Assembly: GCF_036240795.1 (NCBI RefSeq)
Contig: NZ_CP108454.1
Location: 2,356,001 to 2,420,000 of the forward strand
DNA: 64,000 bases
DNA from: Streptomyces sp. NBC_01268
GTDB lineage: Bacteria > Actinomycetota > Actinomycetes > Streptomycetales > Streptomycetaceae
Direction of reading: 5' to 3'
Numbering within the stretch: the stretch's first letter is position 1; the number at the start of each line of letters is the position of its first letter. Under the pieces are notes generated by a model that saw nothing but the letters and a program-made list of their open reading frames with translations, had not been told where the DNA came from and did no database searches. The translations under genes and the position numbers were made by a program. Below are positions 34,480 through 43,585 of this stretch, one piece after another.

Positions 34480-35987
34480 GCCCGGGCGCCTTCCGTCAGT
34501 CCGGTGCGCCACGGGTCGGTGAGGCGGACGGTCCAGTCCTGCTCCGGCTCGGCCGGCGGCTCGGCCTCCTCGCCGGCCAGTTCCCGGTAGATGGTGCGGA
34601 AGCCGTCCACCGAGCGGTGCAGGGTGAAGCGGTCGACGACGCGCCGGCGGGCGTCCCGGGCGAGCTCCGCGCGGCGCGGGTGGTCCTGGAGGAGTTCCGT
34701 CACGGCGGCGGCCATCACGGCCGGTTCGCGGGGCGGGACCACGAGTCCGGTGTCGCCGACGGCCTCGCGGACCCCGCCCACGTCCGTGGAGACGGTGGCC
34801 CGGCCGCAGGACATGGCCTCGATGAGGGAGAAGGGGAAGCCCTCGCTGATGGAGGAGAGCATCACGATGTTGCCGGCCGCGTAGGCCCCGGCCACGTCGG
34901 AGGTGCGGCCCTCGAAGGTGACGCCGTCGGCGACGCCGAGTTCGGCGGCCAGCTTCTCCAGCCGGGTGCGGTAGTCCTCGTTGCCCGCCGGGACCGGGCC
35001 GAAGAGCCTGAGGCGTACGTCGGGGAGTTCGGCGCGGACGATCGCGTACGCCCTGATCAGGGTCTCCAGGTCCTTGATCGGGTCCACCCGGCCCACCCAG
35101 CTGAGGGTGGGGGTCTCCGGTTCGGGGCCGGCCCAGGGGAAGGCGGCGGGGTCGACGCCGTTGTAGACGGTGCGGATGCGGTCGGCGGGGGCGCCGCCGC
35201 GCTCCTCCCAGCGCCGGTTGTACTGGTTGCAGGGGGTGATGAGGTCGGCCTTGCGGTAGCCGAGGGAGTTGAGCTCGCGGTAGAAGCCGAGCATGAGGGC
35301 CTTGACCGGCCAGCGCTGTGCCTCGGTGCGGTAGCCGAGGTAGCGCTCGCGGAGGTAGATGCCGTGTTCGGTGAGCAGGAAGGGCACCCCTTCGAAGTGC
35401 TGGGCGGCGAGCGCCGGCAGCGTGGCGAGACCGCTGGACACGGCGTGTGCCACGCGGTCGCCGGGTATCCGGGCGGCGAGCGGGCGCAGGGCGTGTTCGA
35501 GCAGGTCGGTGGCGGTGAGGGCGTCGTGGACGGTGGGGCGGGCCACGGCGGTCGGCAGGTGGGGCATGGACCAGATCCACATCAGGGAGCGCAGTACCTG
35601 CTCCGAGCGCAGGGCGGCGGTCAGGCGCCCCTGGCGGGCGAGTTCGGCCAGGGCGTACAGGCCCTCGCCGAAGTCGGAGCCCGCGGTGGGGTCGAGGAGG
35701 GCGAGCAGGAAGCGCTCGTAGGTGTCGAGGAAGCGGCGGCGGGCCCGGCCCCGGGGCGCCCCGCCCCGCTCCGGGGTGCCCCAGAGCGGGAAGGAGCGGT
35801 GCTCCGAGATGTTCGGTGGCAGTTCCCAGGTCACGGGTTCGCGGCCGCTGCCGGTGAGGGCGAGGATGCGGAAGTCGACCTCGGGCATGCCGCGGACGAG
35901 CTGGTCGCACCAGGTGCTGACGCCCCCGTGCACGTGTGGATAGGTGCCTTCGGTGAGCATGGTGACGTGACGGCCGCTGCTCGGCAT
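34476..35987 (-). CDS. PelF-type GT4 glycosyltransferase (DUF3492 N-terminus)
   Basis: 503 residues. The N-terminus has the PelF/DUF3492 signature TEGTYPHVHGGVSTWCDQLVRGMPEV (13-38). The C-terminal GT4 half shows NGVDPAAFP, LSWVGRVDPIKDLETLIRAY, GRTSDVAGAYAAGNIVMLSSISEGFPFSLIEAMSCGR (with the EGFPxSLxE nucleotide-sugar motif) and STDVGGVREAV. No membrane segment, so cytoplasmic. PelF polymerises UDP-GalNAc/GlcNAc into Pel; substrate here is inferred to be similar. Second gene of the five-gene operon, 40 bp after the deacetylase-like gene. Confidence 0.9.
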   Translation of the reverse strand: MPSSGRHVTMLTEGTYPHVHGGVSTWCDQLVRGMPEVDFRILALTGSGREPVTWELPPNISEHRSFPLWGTPERGGAPRGRARRRFLDTYERFLLALLDPTAGSDFGEGLYALAELARQGRLTAALRSEQVLRSLMWIWSMPHLPTAVARPTVHDALTATDLLEHALRPLAARIPGDRVAHAVSSGLATLPALAAQHFEGVPFLLTEHGIYLRERYLGYRTEAQRWPVKALMLGFYRELNSLGYRKADLITPCNQYNRRWEERGGAPADRIRTVYNGVDPAAFPWAGPEPETPTLSWVGRVDPIKDLETLIRAYAIVRAELPDVRLRLFGPVPAGNEDYRTRLEKLAAELGVADGVTFEGRTSDVAGAYAAGNIVMLSSISEGFPFSLIEAMSCGRATVSTDVGGVREAVGDTGLVVPPREPAVMAAAVTELLQDHPRRAELARDARRRVVDRFTLHRSVDGFRTIYRELAGEEAEPPAEPEQDWTVRLTDPWRTGLTEGARA

Positions 35988-36027
35988 GTGTGTCCCCCCG
36001 GACGTGTCGGACAGTCCCTGGCGCCGG

Positions 36028-38127
36028 TCAGGCGGTCGGCAGCTTGAGCGTGATCGCGGTCTGGAGCAGTTCGGGCGTGGTCCAGGCCGAGCGGGCGCCC
36101 GCGTAGGGGGTGCCGAAGGCCGTGGTGCCGAGGAGGAGTTGCTTGCGGGCGCCCTCGGGGGCGGTGAGCGGGACGTCGACGCCGGAGGGGGCCTTCACGG
36201 TGACGGTGGTGCCGATCCGGTAGGCGGTGACCTGTCCGGCGGCGAGCGCCCGGTCCCATGCGGTGCGGCGGTCCAGCTCGGTGCCGACGTCCTTCTGGCG
36301 CGGGTTGAGCAGGGGCGTGTTGTCGGCGAACAGCTCGCGGTAGTCGGCGAGGACCCGGTCGAGGACCGGGTAGAGGATGCGCTCCTCGGCGAGGTTGGAC
36401 TGGTGCACGTAGTGCGGGCGCGGGTCGTTGCCCATCACGTGGGAGAGGGCGGTGCGGGCCTCCTGCGGCACGATGTGGGAGGCGTAGCCGGTGGCGGGGT
36501 CGAGCGGGGCGGGCAGGCAGGTGGAGGCCGGGTCGGACTCGCAGATCCCGCTGCCGCCGTCGGCGCGCGAGGTGTAGATCCAGTTGTACTCGTCGGCCAT
36601 CTCGGCCGCCGTTCCCACGTTGTAGTACACGTTCATGGGGTGGCGGGGCACCGTCTGCGCGGCTCCCGCTCCGGTGCCGACGGAGCGTTGCCGCGGTTCG
36701 CGCGAGTTGTCGCTCGCGGTCCACTTCACGCCGTTGTCGGCGAGTGCCCCGGCGAGGTTGGGGTTGTCGACGGACTGCTGGGGCAGGGTCTTGAGGCCGG
36801 AGTGCTCGCCGGTGACCAGCTCGGTGCGGTCGACCGGGATCCCCTTGAGGACGGCCCAGTTGTGGTTGTCGCGGATCTGGGCGGAGATCTCGGAGCGGCC
36901 GGTCCACTTCACCGCCCCGGTCACGGGGTCCTTGGCGCACTGCCAGGGGACGGTGGTGGCGTCCTGGACGCAGCCGAGGAAGGGGTGCGTGTAGGTGTGG
37001 TTGACCCAGCGGTACTGGGCGCGGTCGGCCAGCAGGCGGGTGGCGAGCGGGTCGCTGCCGCCGTGCTCGGTCTTCCATTCCTCGCCCTGGCCGCCGTTGT
37101 AGACCAGGTCGAGCTGGAAGCCGGCGGACTTCTGCCAGGCGGCGGCGTACTGGGCGTCGGCGGCGGTCATCCGGATCGGGTTCTCGGCCTCCCCGTCGCC
37201 GCCGGCGCAGTCGAGGTCGCCGGGGGTGCAGTCGCGCGCGGTGTCCCAGCGGGCGTCGGGGGCGAACACGTCGTCGACGTGGACGGAGAGGTAGTTGCGG
37301 TCCTGCCCGAGGTGGACGCCCTGGGTGAGCCACTCGACGATGCCGCGGGCCAGCGCCCGGAACTGGCGCTGGTTCGCGTGGTACGCGAAGGAGACCACCA
37401 GCTCGCGCCGCCCGTCGTGGGCGTACTCGCCGATCAGGCTGGCCCGGGCGCCGCCCCCGACGGGCAGGTCGAGGTAGCTGGTGTAGCCGGCCCGGGGGCG
37501 GCCCGCGTAGCCGTAACTCTCGGCCACGGACGGGTCGTTGTCCTCGAAGTCGACGGCTCCCCTGAGGTGCCGGAAGGGGCCCGCCTGCCCGGCGGGGGTG
37601 ACGGAGGCTCGGGCGCCGTCCAGGACGCCGGAGTAGCCGCCGTCGTCGGTGTAGTCGAGGCCGACGCCGGGGTGGGCCCAGGTGTACGCGTCGACCTGCG
37701 GGATGCCGAAGGTCCTCTCGTACGCGAGGAGGGCGGTCTGCTCCGCGGAGTCGGGGCCGAAGACGGCCTCGTGCGGCAGGACGACGCCCTGGTACCTGGC
37801 GCGGGGGCGGCCGTCGACCGTGTCGCTGAGGAAGGCGGGGGTGAGCACCGCCCGGTTCTCGTCGTTCAGGTCGAGCGTGCGGTACGGCACCCCGGAGCCC
37901 TTCAGCTCGGCGGTGATCGCCTCGACCGCGCTGCCGCCGTCGTCGACGACGAGCACGGTGAGGTCGACGCGCGGGTTCTGCTCGGCGGCGGCCGCCTGCG
38001 CGGACGGGACGACGGTGGCGAGCAGCCCCGCGGCGGCGAGGGCCGCGAGGCGCCCGGTGCGGGGTGCGCGGGGTGCGCCGGGTGTACGGGCGGTTCTGGG
38101 CGTACGGATTCGGCCGGAGTCCTTCAC
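36028..38127 (-). CDS. Secreted polysaccharide-deacetylase-like protein (Agd3/CE18-type candidate)
   Basis: 699 residues from GTG 38127, preceded by GAGGGG. Arg-rich N-terminus and a signal peptide ending near AQA-AAAEQN (43-50), so exported. Residues about 53-270 form an alpha/beta N-terminal domain (VDLTVLVVDDGGSAV, YQGVVLPHEAVFG). Residues about 278-500 have NodB-like deacetylase elements: NYLSVHVDDVF with Asp285/Asp286, and VNHTYTHPFLG with His377 and His381 (HxxxH metal motif), then TGEHSGL and RHPMNVYYN. The C-terminus is beta-rich. The arrangement resembles the multidomain fungal deacetylase Agd3. It heads the operon; the longer open frame through pepA is a high-GC artefact. Confidence 0.75.
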   Translation of the reverse strand: MKDSGRIRTPRTARTPGAPRAPRTGRLAALAAAGLLATVVPSAQAAAAEQNPRVDLTVLVVDDGGSAVEAITAELKGSGVPYRTLDLNDENRAVLTPAFLSDTVDGRPRARYQGVVLPHEAVFGPDSAEQTALLAYERTFGIPQVDAYTWAHPGVGLDYTDDGGYSGVLDGARASVTPAGQAGPFRHLRGAVDFEDNDPSVAESYGYAGRPRAGYTSYLDLPVGGGARASLIGEYAHDGRRELVVSFAYHANQRQFRALARGIVEWLTQGVHLGQDRNYLSVHVDDVFAPDARWDTARDCTPGDLDCAGGDGEAENPIRMTAADAQYAAAWQKSAGFQLDLVYNGGQGEEWKTEHGGSDPLATRLLADRAQYRWVNHTYTHPFLGCVQDATTVPWQCAKDPVTGAVKWTGRSEISAQIRDNHNWAVLKGIPVDRTELVTGEHSGLKTLPQQSVDNPNLAGALADNGVKWTASDNSREPRQRSVGTGAGAAQTVPRHPMNVYYNVGTAAEMADEYNWIYTSRADGGSGICESDPASTCLPAPLDPATGYASHIVPQEARTALSHVMGNDPRPHYVHQSNLAEERILYPVLDRVLADYRELFADNTPLLNPRQKDVGTELDRRTAWDRALAAGQVTAYRIGTTVTVKAPSGVDVPLTAPEGARKQLLLGTTAFGTPYAGARSAWTTPELLQTAITLKLPTA

Positions 38128-38427
38128 GTGGTGTCCCCCCTCGGGCAGGCCCGTCCGGCGGGAGGACCTGTGGAGATGCGGCAGAGGATGCAAAGGCGAG
38201 GGCGTCGCCCTTGCGCGAATGAGGCGAGTGTGAACGAGCTCCGGGACCCGGCGGGGTAAACATGAAAGAGACACCACGGATGAGTGAATCAGCGCCGCCG
38301 TGAGCGAACACGGTGAGCGGGCGTAGGCTCGTTCTCGGCGCTCATCGGGCCGAAATACGATGCGGCGGGGCACGGTCGGCCCATCCCTCGACCGCCAAGA
38401 ACTCAATGGAAGCGAGATTTCACCACC
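38128..38427. other. Divergent promoter region between the polysaccharide operon and pepA
   Basis: 300 bp with no credible gene. It contains a hairpin GCAAAGGCGA-GGGCG-TCGCCCTTGC (38190-38214, 9 of 10 pairs), 63 bp upstream of the deacetylase start, which would lie in the 5' leader or promoter of the operon. AT-richer sequence at about 38255-38300 probably holds the promoters. No known operator was recognised. Confidence 0.55.
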
Positions 38428-39936
38428 GTGACTGCTCTCACTCTCAGCACCGCCGGAGCGGCGACGCTGCGTGCCGACGCCCTCGTGGTCGGCGTCGCGA
38501 AGTCCGGCAAGGCGCTCGTCGTCGCCCCCGGCGCCGAGGCCGTCGACCAGGCCTTCGACGGCGGGCTCGCCGCCGTCCTGGAGACTCTGGGTGCCTCCGG
38601 TGCCGAAGGTGAGGCGACCAAGCTGCCCGCCCCCGCCGGTGTGAAGGCGCCCGTCGTCCTGGCCGTCGGCCTCGGCGCGGCCGCCGAGGACGGCGAGGGG
38701 TACGCGGCCGAGACGCTGCGCCGCGCCGCCGGCACCGCCGCCCGCGTCCTGACCGGCGCGAAGAAGGCCGCCTTCGCGCTGCCGATCTCCGCCCCCGAGG
38801 ACGCCGCCGCGATCGCGGAGGGCGCCCTGCTCGGCGCGTACGCCTACACCGCCTACCAGGACGTCCCCAAGGACGCCAAGAAGCCGCTGGCCGAGGTCGC
38901 CCTGCTCGGCGCCAAGCCCCGCGACAAGGCCTACAAGGCCGCCGCGGAGCGCGCCCAGGCCGTCGCGGAGGAGATCAACCGCGCCCGCGACCTGATCAAC
39001 ATGCCGCCGAACGACCTGACCCCGGCCGCCTTCGCCGCCGCCGCGCAGACGGCCGGCAAGGAGCACGGCCTCAAGGTCCAGGTGCTCGACGAGAAGGCGC
39101 TCGCCAAGGGCGGCTTCGGCGGCATCCTGGGCGTCGGCGTCGGTTCGGTGAACCCGCCGCGCCTGGTCCGGATCGCCTACACCCACCCGAAGGCGGAGCA
39201 GACCCTCGCCCTGGTCGGCAAGGGCATCACCTACGACTCGGGCGGCATCTCCCTGAAGCCGGCCGGCCACAACGAGACGATGAAGTGCGACATGAGCGGC
39301 GCCGCCGCCGTGTTCTCCGCCGTCGTCGCCGCGGCCCGCCTCGGCCTGGTCGTCAACGTCACCGGCTGGCTGGCGCTGGCCGAGAACATGCCGTCGGGCT
39401 CGGCCACCCGCCCCGGCGACGTGCTGCGCATGTACAGCGGCAAGACCGTCGAGGTCCTCAACACGGACGCCGAGGGCCGCCTGGTCCTGGCCGACGCGCT
39501 GACCAAGGCCTCGGAGGAGAACCCGGACGCCATCGTCGACGTGGCCACCCTGACCGGCGCCATGGTGCTGGCCCTGGGCGACCGCACCTTCGGCATCATG
39601 GCCAACGACGACGACTACCGGACCGCGATCCACGAGATCGCGGACGAGGTGGGCGAGCAGTCCTGGCCGATGCCGCTCCCGGCGGACCTGCGCAAGTCCA
39701 TGGACTCCCCCACCGCCGACATGGCCAACATGGGCGTGCGGATGGGCGGCGGCCTGGTCGCCGGTCTCTTCCTGCAGGAGTTCGTGGGCGAGGGCATCAC
39801 CTGGGCCCACCTCGACATCGCGGGCCCGGCCTTCCACGAGGGCGCCCCGTACGGCTACACCCCCAAGGGCGGCACCGGCTCCTCGGTGCGCACCCTGGTG
39901 CGGCTGGCCGAGCGCCACGCGGACGGCGAGCTCTGA
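38428..39936 (+). CDS. pepA: Leucyl (cytosol) aminopeptidase PepA
   Basis: 502 residues, GTG start. M17 family: N-terminal alpha/beta domain, then the catalytic domain with VGKGITYDSGGISLKP (metal-binding Lys/Asp), NETMKCDMSGAAAV, and the signature NTDAEGRLVLADAL near 342-355. A cytoplasmic hexameric di-metal exopeptidase that releases N-terminal residues from peptides. Followed by a strong terminator, then the lpdA region. Confidence 0.96.
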   Translation: MTALTLSTAGAATLRADALVVGVAKSGKALVVAPGAEAVDQAFDGGLAAVLETLGASGAEGEATKLPAPAGVKAPVVLAVGLGAAAEDGEGYAAETLRRAAGTAARVLTGAKKAAFALPISAPEDAAAIAEGALLGAYAYTAYQDVPKDAKKPLAEVALLGAKPRDKAYKAAAERAQAVAEEINRARDLINMPPNDLTPAAFAAAAQTAGKEHGLKVQVLDEKALAKGGFGGILGVGVGSVNPPRLVRIAYTHPKAEQTLALVGKGITYDSGGISLKPAGHNETMKCDMSGAAAVFSAVVAAARLGLVVNVTGWLALAENMPSGSATRPGDVLRMYSGKTVEVLNTDAEGRLVLADALTKASEENPDAIVDVATLTGAMVLALGDRTFGIMANDDDYRTAIHEIADEVGEQSWPMPLPADLRKSMDSPTADMANMGVRMGGGLVAGLFLQEFVGEGITWAHLDIAGPAFHEGAPYGYTPKGGTGSSVRTLVRLAERHADGEL

Positions 39937-39954
39937 GCGAGCGCCTGAGCCGAC

Positions 39955-39993
39955 GGCACGGCCCCGGGGACCCCGCGTCCCCGGGGCCGTGCC
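39955..39993 (+). terminator. Terminator after pepA
   Basis: Perfect 16-bp arms (39955-39970 and 39978-39993) with loop CCCCGCG, 18 bp after the stop. Confidence 0.85.
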
Positions 39994-40061
39994 CGTCCCG
40001 CGGTGCGGTCCGGACTGTTCGCCGGCAACGAAATCCGTAGCTTCGTACGCCCGCGTTACCC

Positions 40062-40075
40062 GTCCGTACGGACGA
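40062..40075. promoter_or_regulatory. 14-bp perfect palindrome upstream of lpdA
   Basis: CGTCCGTACGGACG is exactly self-complementary and stands alone in the pepA-lpdA gap. Candidate operator for the lpdA-sucB transcript. Confidence 0.4.
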
Positions 40076-40249
40076 TCGGCCGGTCTCATCCACCGGCCCC
40101 GCGTCCCGCCGTCCGTCAACAAGTGCGAAGATGGGTTCTCGGCAGGACAGGGCCCCCACCACAGGGCCGAAGAAAATGCGGCCGGACACCAGAGCCGCCG
40201 CCCGGTCAGCGAAGACCGGCGACGAGCGCACATGCATGGAGGACGTGAC

Positions 40250-41638
40250 GTGGCGAACGACGCCAGCACCGTTTTCGACCTAGTGATCCTCGGCGGCGGT
40301 AGCGGCGGTTACGCCGCGGCGCTGCGCGGAGCGCAGCTGGGCCTGGACGTCGCACTGATCGAGAAGAACAAGCTCGGCGGCACCTGCCTGCACAACGGCT
40401 GCATCCCGACGAAGGCCCTGCTCCACGCCGGCGAGGTCGCCGACCAGACGCGCGAGGCGGAGCAGTTCGGTGTCAAGGCCTCGTTCGAGGGCATCGACAT
40501 CAAGGCCGTGCACAAGTACAAGGACGACGTGATCTCGGGCCTGTACAAGGGTCTGCAGGGTCTCGTCGCCTCCCGCAAGGTGACCTACATCGAGGGCACC
40601 GGCCGGCTGTCCTCGCCCACCTCCGTCGACGTCGACGGCCGCCGCGTCGAGGGCCGTCACGTCCTCCTCGCCACCGGCTCCGTGCCGAAGTCGCTCCCGG
40701 GCCTGGAGATCGACGGCAACCGGATCATCTCCTCGGACCACGCGCTGACCCTGGACCGGGTCCCGGAGTCCGCGATCATCCTCGGCGGCGGCGTCATCGG
40801 CGTCGAGTTCGCCTCGGCGTGGAAGTCCTTCGGCACCGACGTCACCGTCATCGAGGGCCTGAAGCACCTGGTCCCGGTCGAGGACGAGAACAGCTCGAAG
40901 CTGCTGGAGCGCGCGTTCCGCAAGCGCGGCATCAAGTTCAACCTCGGCACCTTCTTCCAGTCGGCCGAGTACACCGAGACCGGTGTCAAGGTCACCCTGG
41001 CCGACGGCAAGACCTTCGAGGCCGAGGTGCTGCTCGTCGCCATCGGCCGCGGCCCGGTCTCGGCCGGTCTCGGCTACGAGGAGCAGGGCGTCGCGATGGA
41101 CCGCGGCTACGTGCTCGTCGACGAGTACATGCGCACCAACGTGCCCACCGTCTCCGCGGTCGGCGACCTGGTCCCGACCCTCCAGCTCGCGCACGTCGGC
41201 TTCGCCGAGGGCATCCTGGTGGCGGAGCGGCTGGCCGGTCTGAAGACCGTCCCGATCGACTACGACGGTGTCCCGCGGGTGACCTACTGCCACCCGGAGG
41301 TCGCCTCCGTCGGCATCACCGAGGCCAAGGCCAAGGAGATCTACGGCGCGGACAAGGTCGTCGCCCTGAAGTACAACCTCGCGGGCAACGGCAAGAGCAA
41401 GATCCTCAAGACCGCGGGCGAGATCAAGCTGGTCCAGGTCAAGGACGGTGCCGTGGTCGGCGTCCACATGGTCGGTGACCGCATGGGCGAGCAGGTCGGC
41501 GAAGCTCAGCTGATCTACAACTGGGAGGCGCTGCCGGCCGAGGTCGCGCAGCTCATCCACGCCCACCCGACGCAGAACGAGGCCCTCGGCGAGGCCCACC
41601 TGGCCCTGGCCGGCAAGCCTCTTCACTCCCACGACTGA
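40250..41638 (+). CDS. lpdA: Dihydrolipoyl dehydrogenase (E3)
   Basis: 462 residues from GTG 40250 with GGAGGA 6 bp upstream. FAD motif [15 protein letters not shown] (9-23), redox disulfide [18 protein letters not shown] (about 43-60), NAD-binding [14 protein letters not shown], and FAD/ribityl motif [10 protein letters not shown]; the C-terminal dimer-interface [10 protein letters not shown] has the active-site His-Glu. It reoxidises lipoamide of the E2 protein encoded 62 bp downstream, for both pyruvate and 2-oxoglutarate dehydrogenase complexes. Confidence 0.97.
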   Translation: MANDASTVFDLVILGGGSGGYAAALRGAQLGLDVALIEKNKLGGTCLHNGCIPTKALLHAGEVADQTREAEQFGVKASFEGIDIKAVHKYKDDVISGLYKGLQGLVASRKVTYIEGTGRLSSPTSVDVDGRRVEGRHVLLATGSVPKSLPGLEIDGNRIISSDHALTLDRVPESAIILGGGVIGVEFASAWKSFGTDVTVIEGLKHLVPVEDENSSKLLERAFRKRGIKFNLGTFFQSAEYTETGVKVTLADGKTFEAEVLLVAIGRGPVSAGLGYEEQGVAMDRGYVLVDEYMRTNVPTVSAVGDLVPTLQLAHVGFAEGILVAERLAGLKTVPIDYDGVPRVTYCHPEVASVGITEAKAKEIYGADKVVALKYNLAGNGKSKILKTAGEIKLVQVKDGAVVGVHMVGDRMGEQVGEAQLIYNWEALPAEVAQLIHAHPTQNEALGEAHLALAGKPLHSHD

Positions 41639-41700
41639 CGCTCACGTCATCCAGGGCGCGACGACCACTTTCCGCACATTCGATAGGAGCAACCGAAACC

Positions 41701-43464
41701 ATGTCGGTTTCCGTAACCCTGCCGGCGCTCGGCGAGAGCGTCACCGAGGGCACCGTCACCCGCTGGCTCAAGGCCGAGGGCGAGCGCGTCGAGGCTGACG
41801 AGCCGCTGCTCGAGGTCTCGACCGACAAGGTCGACACCGAGATCCCCGCCCCCGCCTCGGGCATCCTGGCCTCCATCAAGGTCGCCGAGGACGAGACGGT
41901 CGAGGTCGGCGCCGAGCTGGCCATCATCGACGACGGCACCGGCGCCCCCGCCGCTGCCCCGGCGCCGGCCGCCGAGCCGGCCGCCGCCCCGGCTCCGGCC
42001 CCCGTGGCCGAGGCCCCCGCCGCCCCGGCCCCCGTGGCCGAGGCTCCGGCCGCCGCGCCCGCCGCCCCCGCCGGTGCCGCTCAGGGCACCGACGTCGTCC
42101 TGCCGGCGCTCGGCGAGTCCGTCACCGAGGGCACCGTCACCCGCTGGCTGAAGTCGGTCGGCGAGACCGTCGAGGCCGACGAGCCGCTGCTCGAGGTCTC
42201 CACGGACAAGGTCGACACCGAGATCCCGGCGCCCGCCTCCGGCGTGCTGCTCGAGATCGTCGTCAACGAGGACGAGTCCGCCGAGGTCGGCGCCAAGCTG
42301 GCCGTCATCGGTGCCGCCGGTGCCGCGCCCGCCGCCGCCCCGGCTCCGGCCGCTCCGGCTCCGGCCGCCGCCGCTCCGGCTCCGGCCGCCCCGGCCGCTC
42401 CGGCTCCGGCGCCCGCCCCGGTGGCTCCGGCCGCTCCGGTCGCCGCCCCGGCTCCGGTCGCGCCCGCCGCCCCGGTCGCCGCTCCGGCTCCGGTCGCCCC
42501 GGCCGCCCCCGTCGCCGCTCAGCCGGCCGAGGACGGCGCGTACGTGACCCCGCTGGTCCGCAAGCTGGCCACCGAGAACGGTGTCGACCTGGCGGGCGTC
42601 AAGGGCTCGGGCGTCGGCGGTCGTATCCGCAAGCAGGACGTCCTCGCGGCCGCCGAGGCCAAGAAGGCCGCTCCGGCTCCGGTCGCCGCCGCTCCGGCCG
42701 CCCCGGCCGCGGCTTCGAAGGCTCCGGCCCTCGAGGTCTCGCCGCTGCGTGGCCAGACCGTCAAGATGACCCGCATGCGCAAGGTCATCGGCGACAACAT
42801 GATGAAGGCGCTGCACGGCCAGGCCCAGCTGTCCTCGGTCGTCGAGGTCGACATCACCAAGCTGATGAAGCTGCGCGGCCGCGCGAAGGACGCCTTCGCC
42901 GCCCGTGAGGGCGTCAAGCTCTCCCCGATGCCGTTCTTCGTGAAGGCGGCGGCCCAGGCGCTGAAGGCCCACCCGGTCATCAACGCCCGGATCAACGAGG
43001 ACGAGGGCACGATCACCTACTTCGACTCCGAGAACATCGGGATCGCGGTGGACTCCGAGAAGGGCCTGATGACCCCGGTCATCAAGGGTGCGGGCGACCT
43101 GAACATCGCCGGCATCTCCAAGGCCACCGCCGAGCTGGCCGGCAAGGTCCGCGGCAACAAGATCACGCCGGACGAGCTCGCCGGCGCGACCTTCACCATC
43201 AGCAACACCGGTTCGCGCGGTGCGCTGTTCGACACGATCATCGTGCCGCCGAACCAGGTCGCCATCCTGGGCATCGGTGCCACGGTCAAGCGTCCGGCCG
43301 TCATCGAGACCGCCGAGGGCACCGTCATCGGCGTCCGCGACATGACCTACCTGACGCTCTCCTACGACCACCGTCTGGTGGACGGCGCCGACGCCGCCCG
43401 CTACCTGACGGCCGTCAAGGCGATCCTGGAGGCCGGCGAGTTCGAGGTCGACCTCGGCCTGTAA
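41701..43464 (+). CDS. sucB: 2-oxoacid dehydrogenase E2 (dihydrolipoamide acyltransferase, two lipoyl domains)
   Basis: 587 residues. Two near-identical lipoyl domains (1-78 and 129-205) with lipoyl-lysines Lys43 and Lys170 in [17 protein letters not shown], separated by Ala/Pro linkers; an E3-binding domain (about 281-317, [17 protein letters not shown]); then the catalytic core with C-terminal [16 protein letters not shown] (His active site). In actinobacteria one E2 can serve both PDH and ODH, which fits the neighbours lpdA and aceE, so the substrate (succinyl or acetyl) is not settled by sequence. Lipoylation would be done by the lipB-lipA pair at 57-59 kb. Confidence 0.95.
   Translation: MSVSVTLPALGESVTEGTVTRWLKAEGERVEADEPLLEVSTDKVDTEIPAPASGILASIKVAEDETVEVGAELAIIDDGTGAPAAAPAPAAEPAAAPAPAPVAEAPAAPAPVAEAPAAAPAAPAGAAQGTDVVLPALGESVTEGTVTRWLKSVGETVEADEPLLEVSTDKVDTEIPAPASGVLLEIVVNEDESAEVGAKLAVIGAAGAAPAAAPAPAAPAPAAAAPAPAAPAAPAPAPAPVAPAAPVAAPAPVAPAAPVAAPAPVAPAAPVAAQPAEDGAYVTPLVRKLATENGVDLAGVKGSGVGGRIRKQDVLAAAEAKKAAPAPVAAAPAAPAAASKAPALEVSPLRGQTVKMTRMRKVIGDNMMKALHGQAQLSSVVEVDITKLMKLRGRAKDAFAAREGVKLSPMPFFVKAAAQALKAHPVINARINEDEGTITYFDSENIGIAVDSEKGLMTPVIKGAGDLNIAGISKATAELAGKVRGNKITPDELAGATFTISNTGSRGALFDTIIVPPNQVAILGIGATVKRPAVIETAEGTVIGVRDMTYLTLSYDHRLVDGADAARYLTAVKAILEAGEFEVDLGL
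42421..42516 (+). repeat. Ala-Pro-Val linker repeats inside sucB
   Basis: About 2.7 copies of a 12-codon unit ([12 protein letters not shown]) in the linker before the E3-binding domain; a flexible arm typical of E2 proteins, prone to length change. Confidence 0.7.
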
Positions 43465-43501
43465 GGCACCCTGCCGAAAGGCAACGTAACAAGCCTCACC
43501 T

Positions 43502-43543
43502 GCGGTGTCCCCGTCCGGATGTGTTTCCGGGCGGGGACACCGC
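43502..43543 (+). terminator. Terminator after sucB
   Basis: GCGGTGTCCCCG (43502-43513) pairs with CGGGGACACCGC (43532-43543); an inner CCGGA/TCCGG stem and a T-G wobble extend it to 18 pairs with a 6-base loop. Confidence 0.85.
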
Positions 43544-43557
43544 CGTATTGTCTAAGG

Positions 43558-43566
43558 GTCAATGAC
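43558..43566. promoter_or_regulatory. Candidate operator at the GntR gene promoter
   Basis: GTCAATGAC is a 9-bp palindrome flanked by AAGG and CTCCC words, 7-15 bp downstream of a TATTGT -10-like box (43546-43551) and 20 bp before the GntR start. Suggests autoregulation; short and unproven. Confidence 0.35.
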
Positions 43567-43585
43567 TCCCTAAGGAGCGGCTTCC

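Larger units (their letters stand above)
39937..40249. other. Intergenic region between pepA and lpdA
   Basis: 313 bp with no gene I support. It holds the pepA terminator (39955-39993) and a 14-bp perfect palindrome CGTCCGTACGGACG (40062-40075) about 175 bp before lpdA. The latter may be an operator; the leader between is long for Streptomyces. Confidence 0.6.

Noticed and set aside
34480..35910. Extension of the membrane-protein frame to 945 codons
   Set aside because: It lies antisense-frame within the glycosyltransferase coding region; ATGA overlap and the membrane topology support ATG 34479.
38128..40269. Minus-strand open frame extending the deacetylase gene to 1413 codons, opposite pepA
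   Set aside because: The upstream part is antisense to the well-supported pepA gene and carries no domain; a signal peptide and good ribosome binding site fix the start at 38127.
42311..42547. Separate small Arg/Pro-rich gene inside sucB
   Set aside because: It is the alternate-frame reading of the Ala-Pro linker of the E2 protein.
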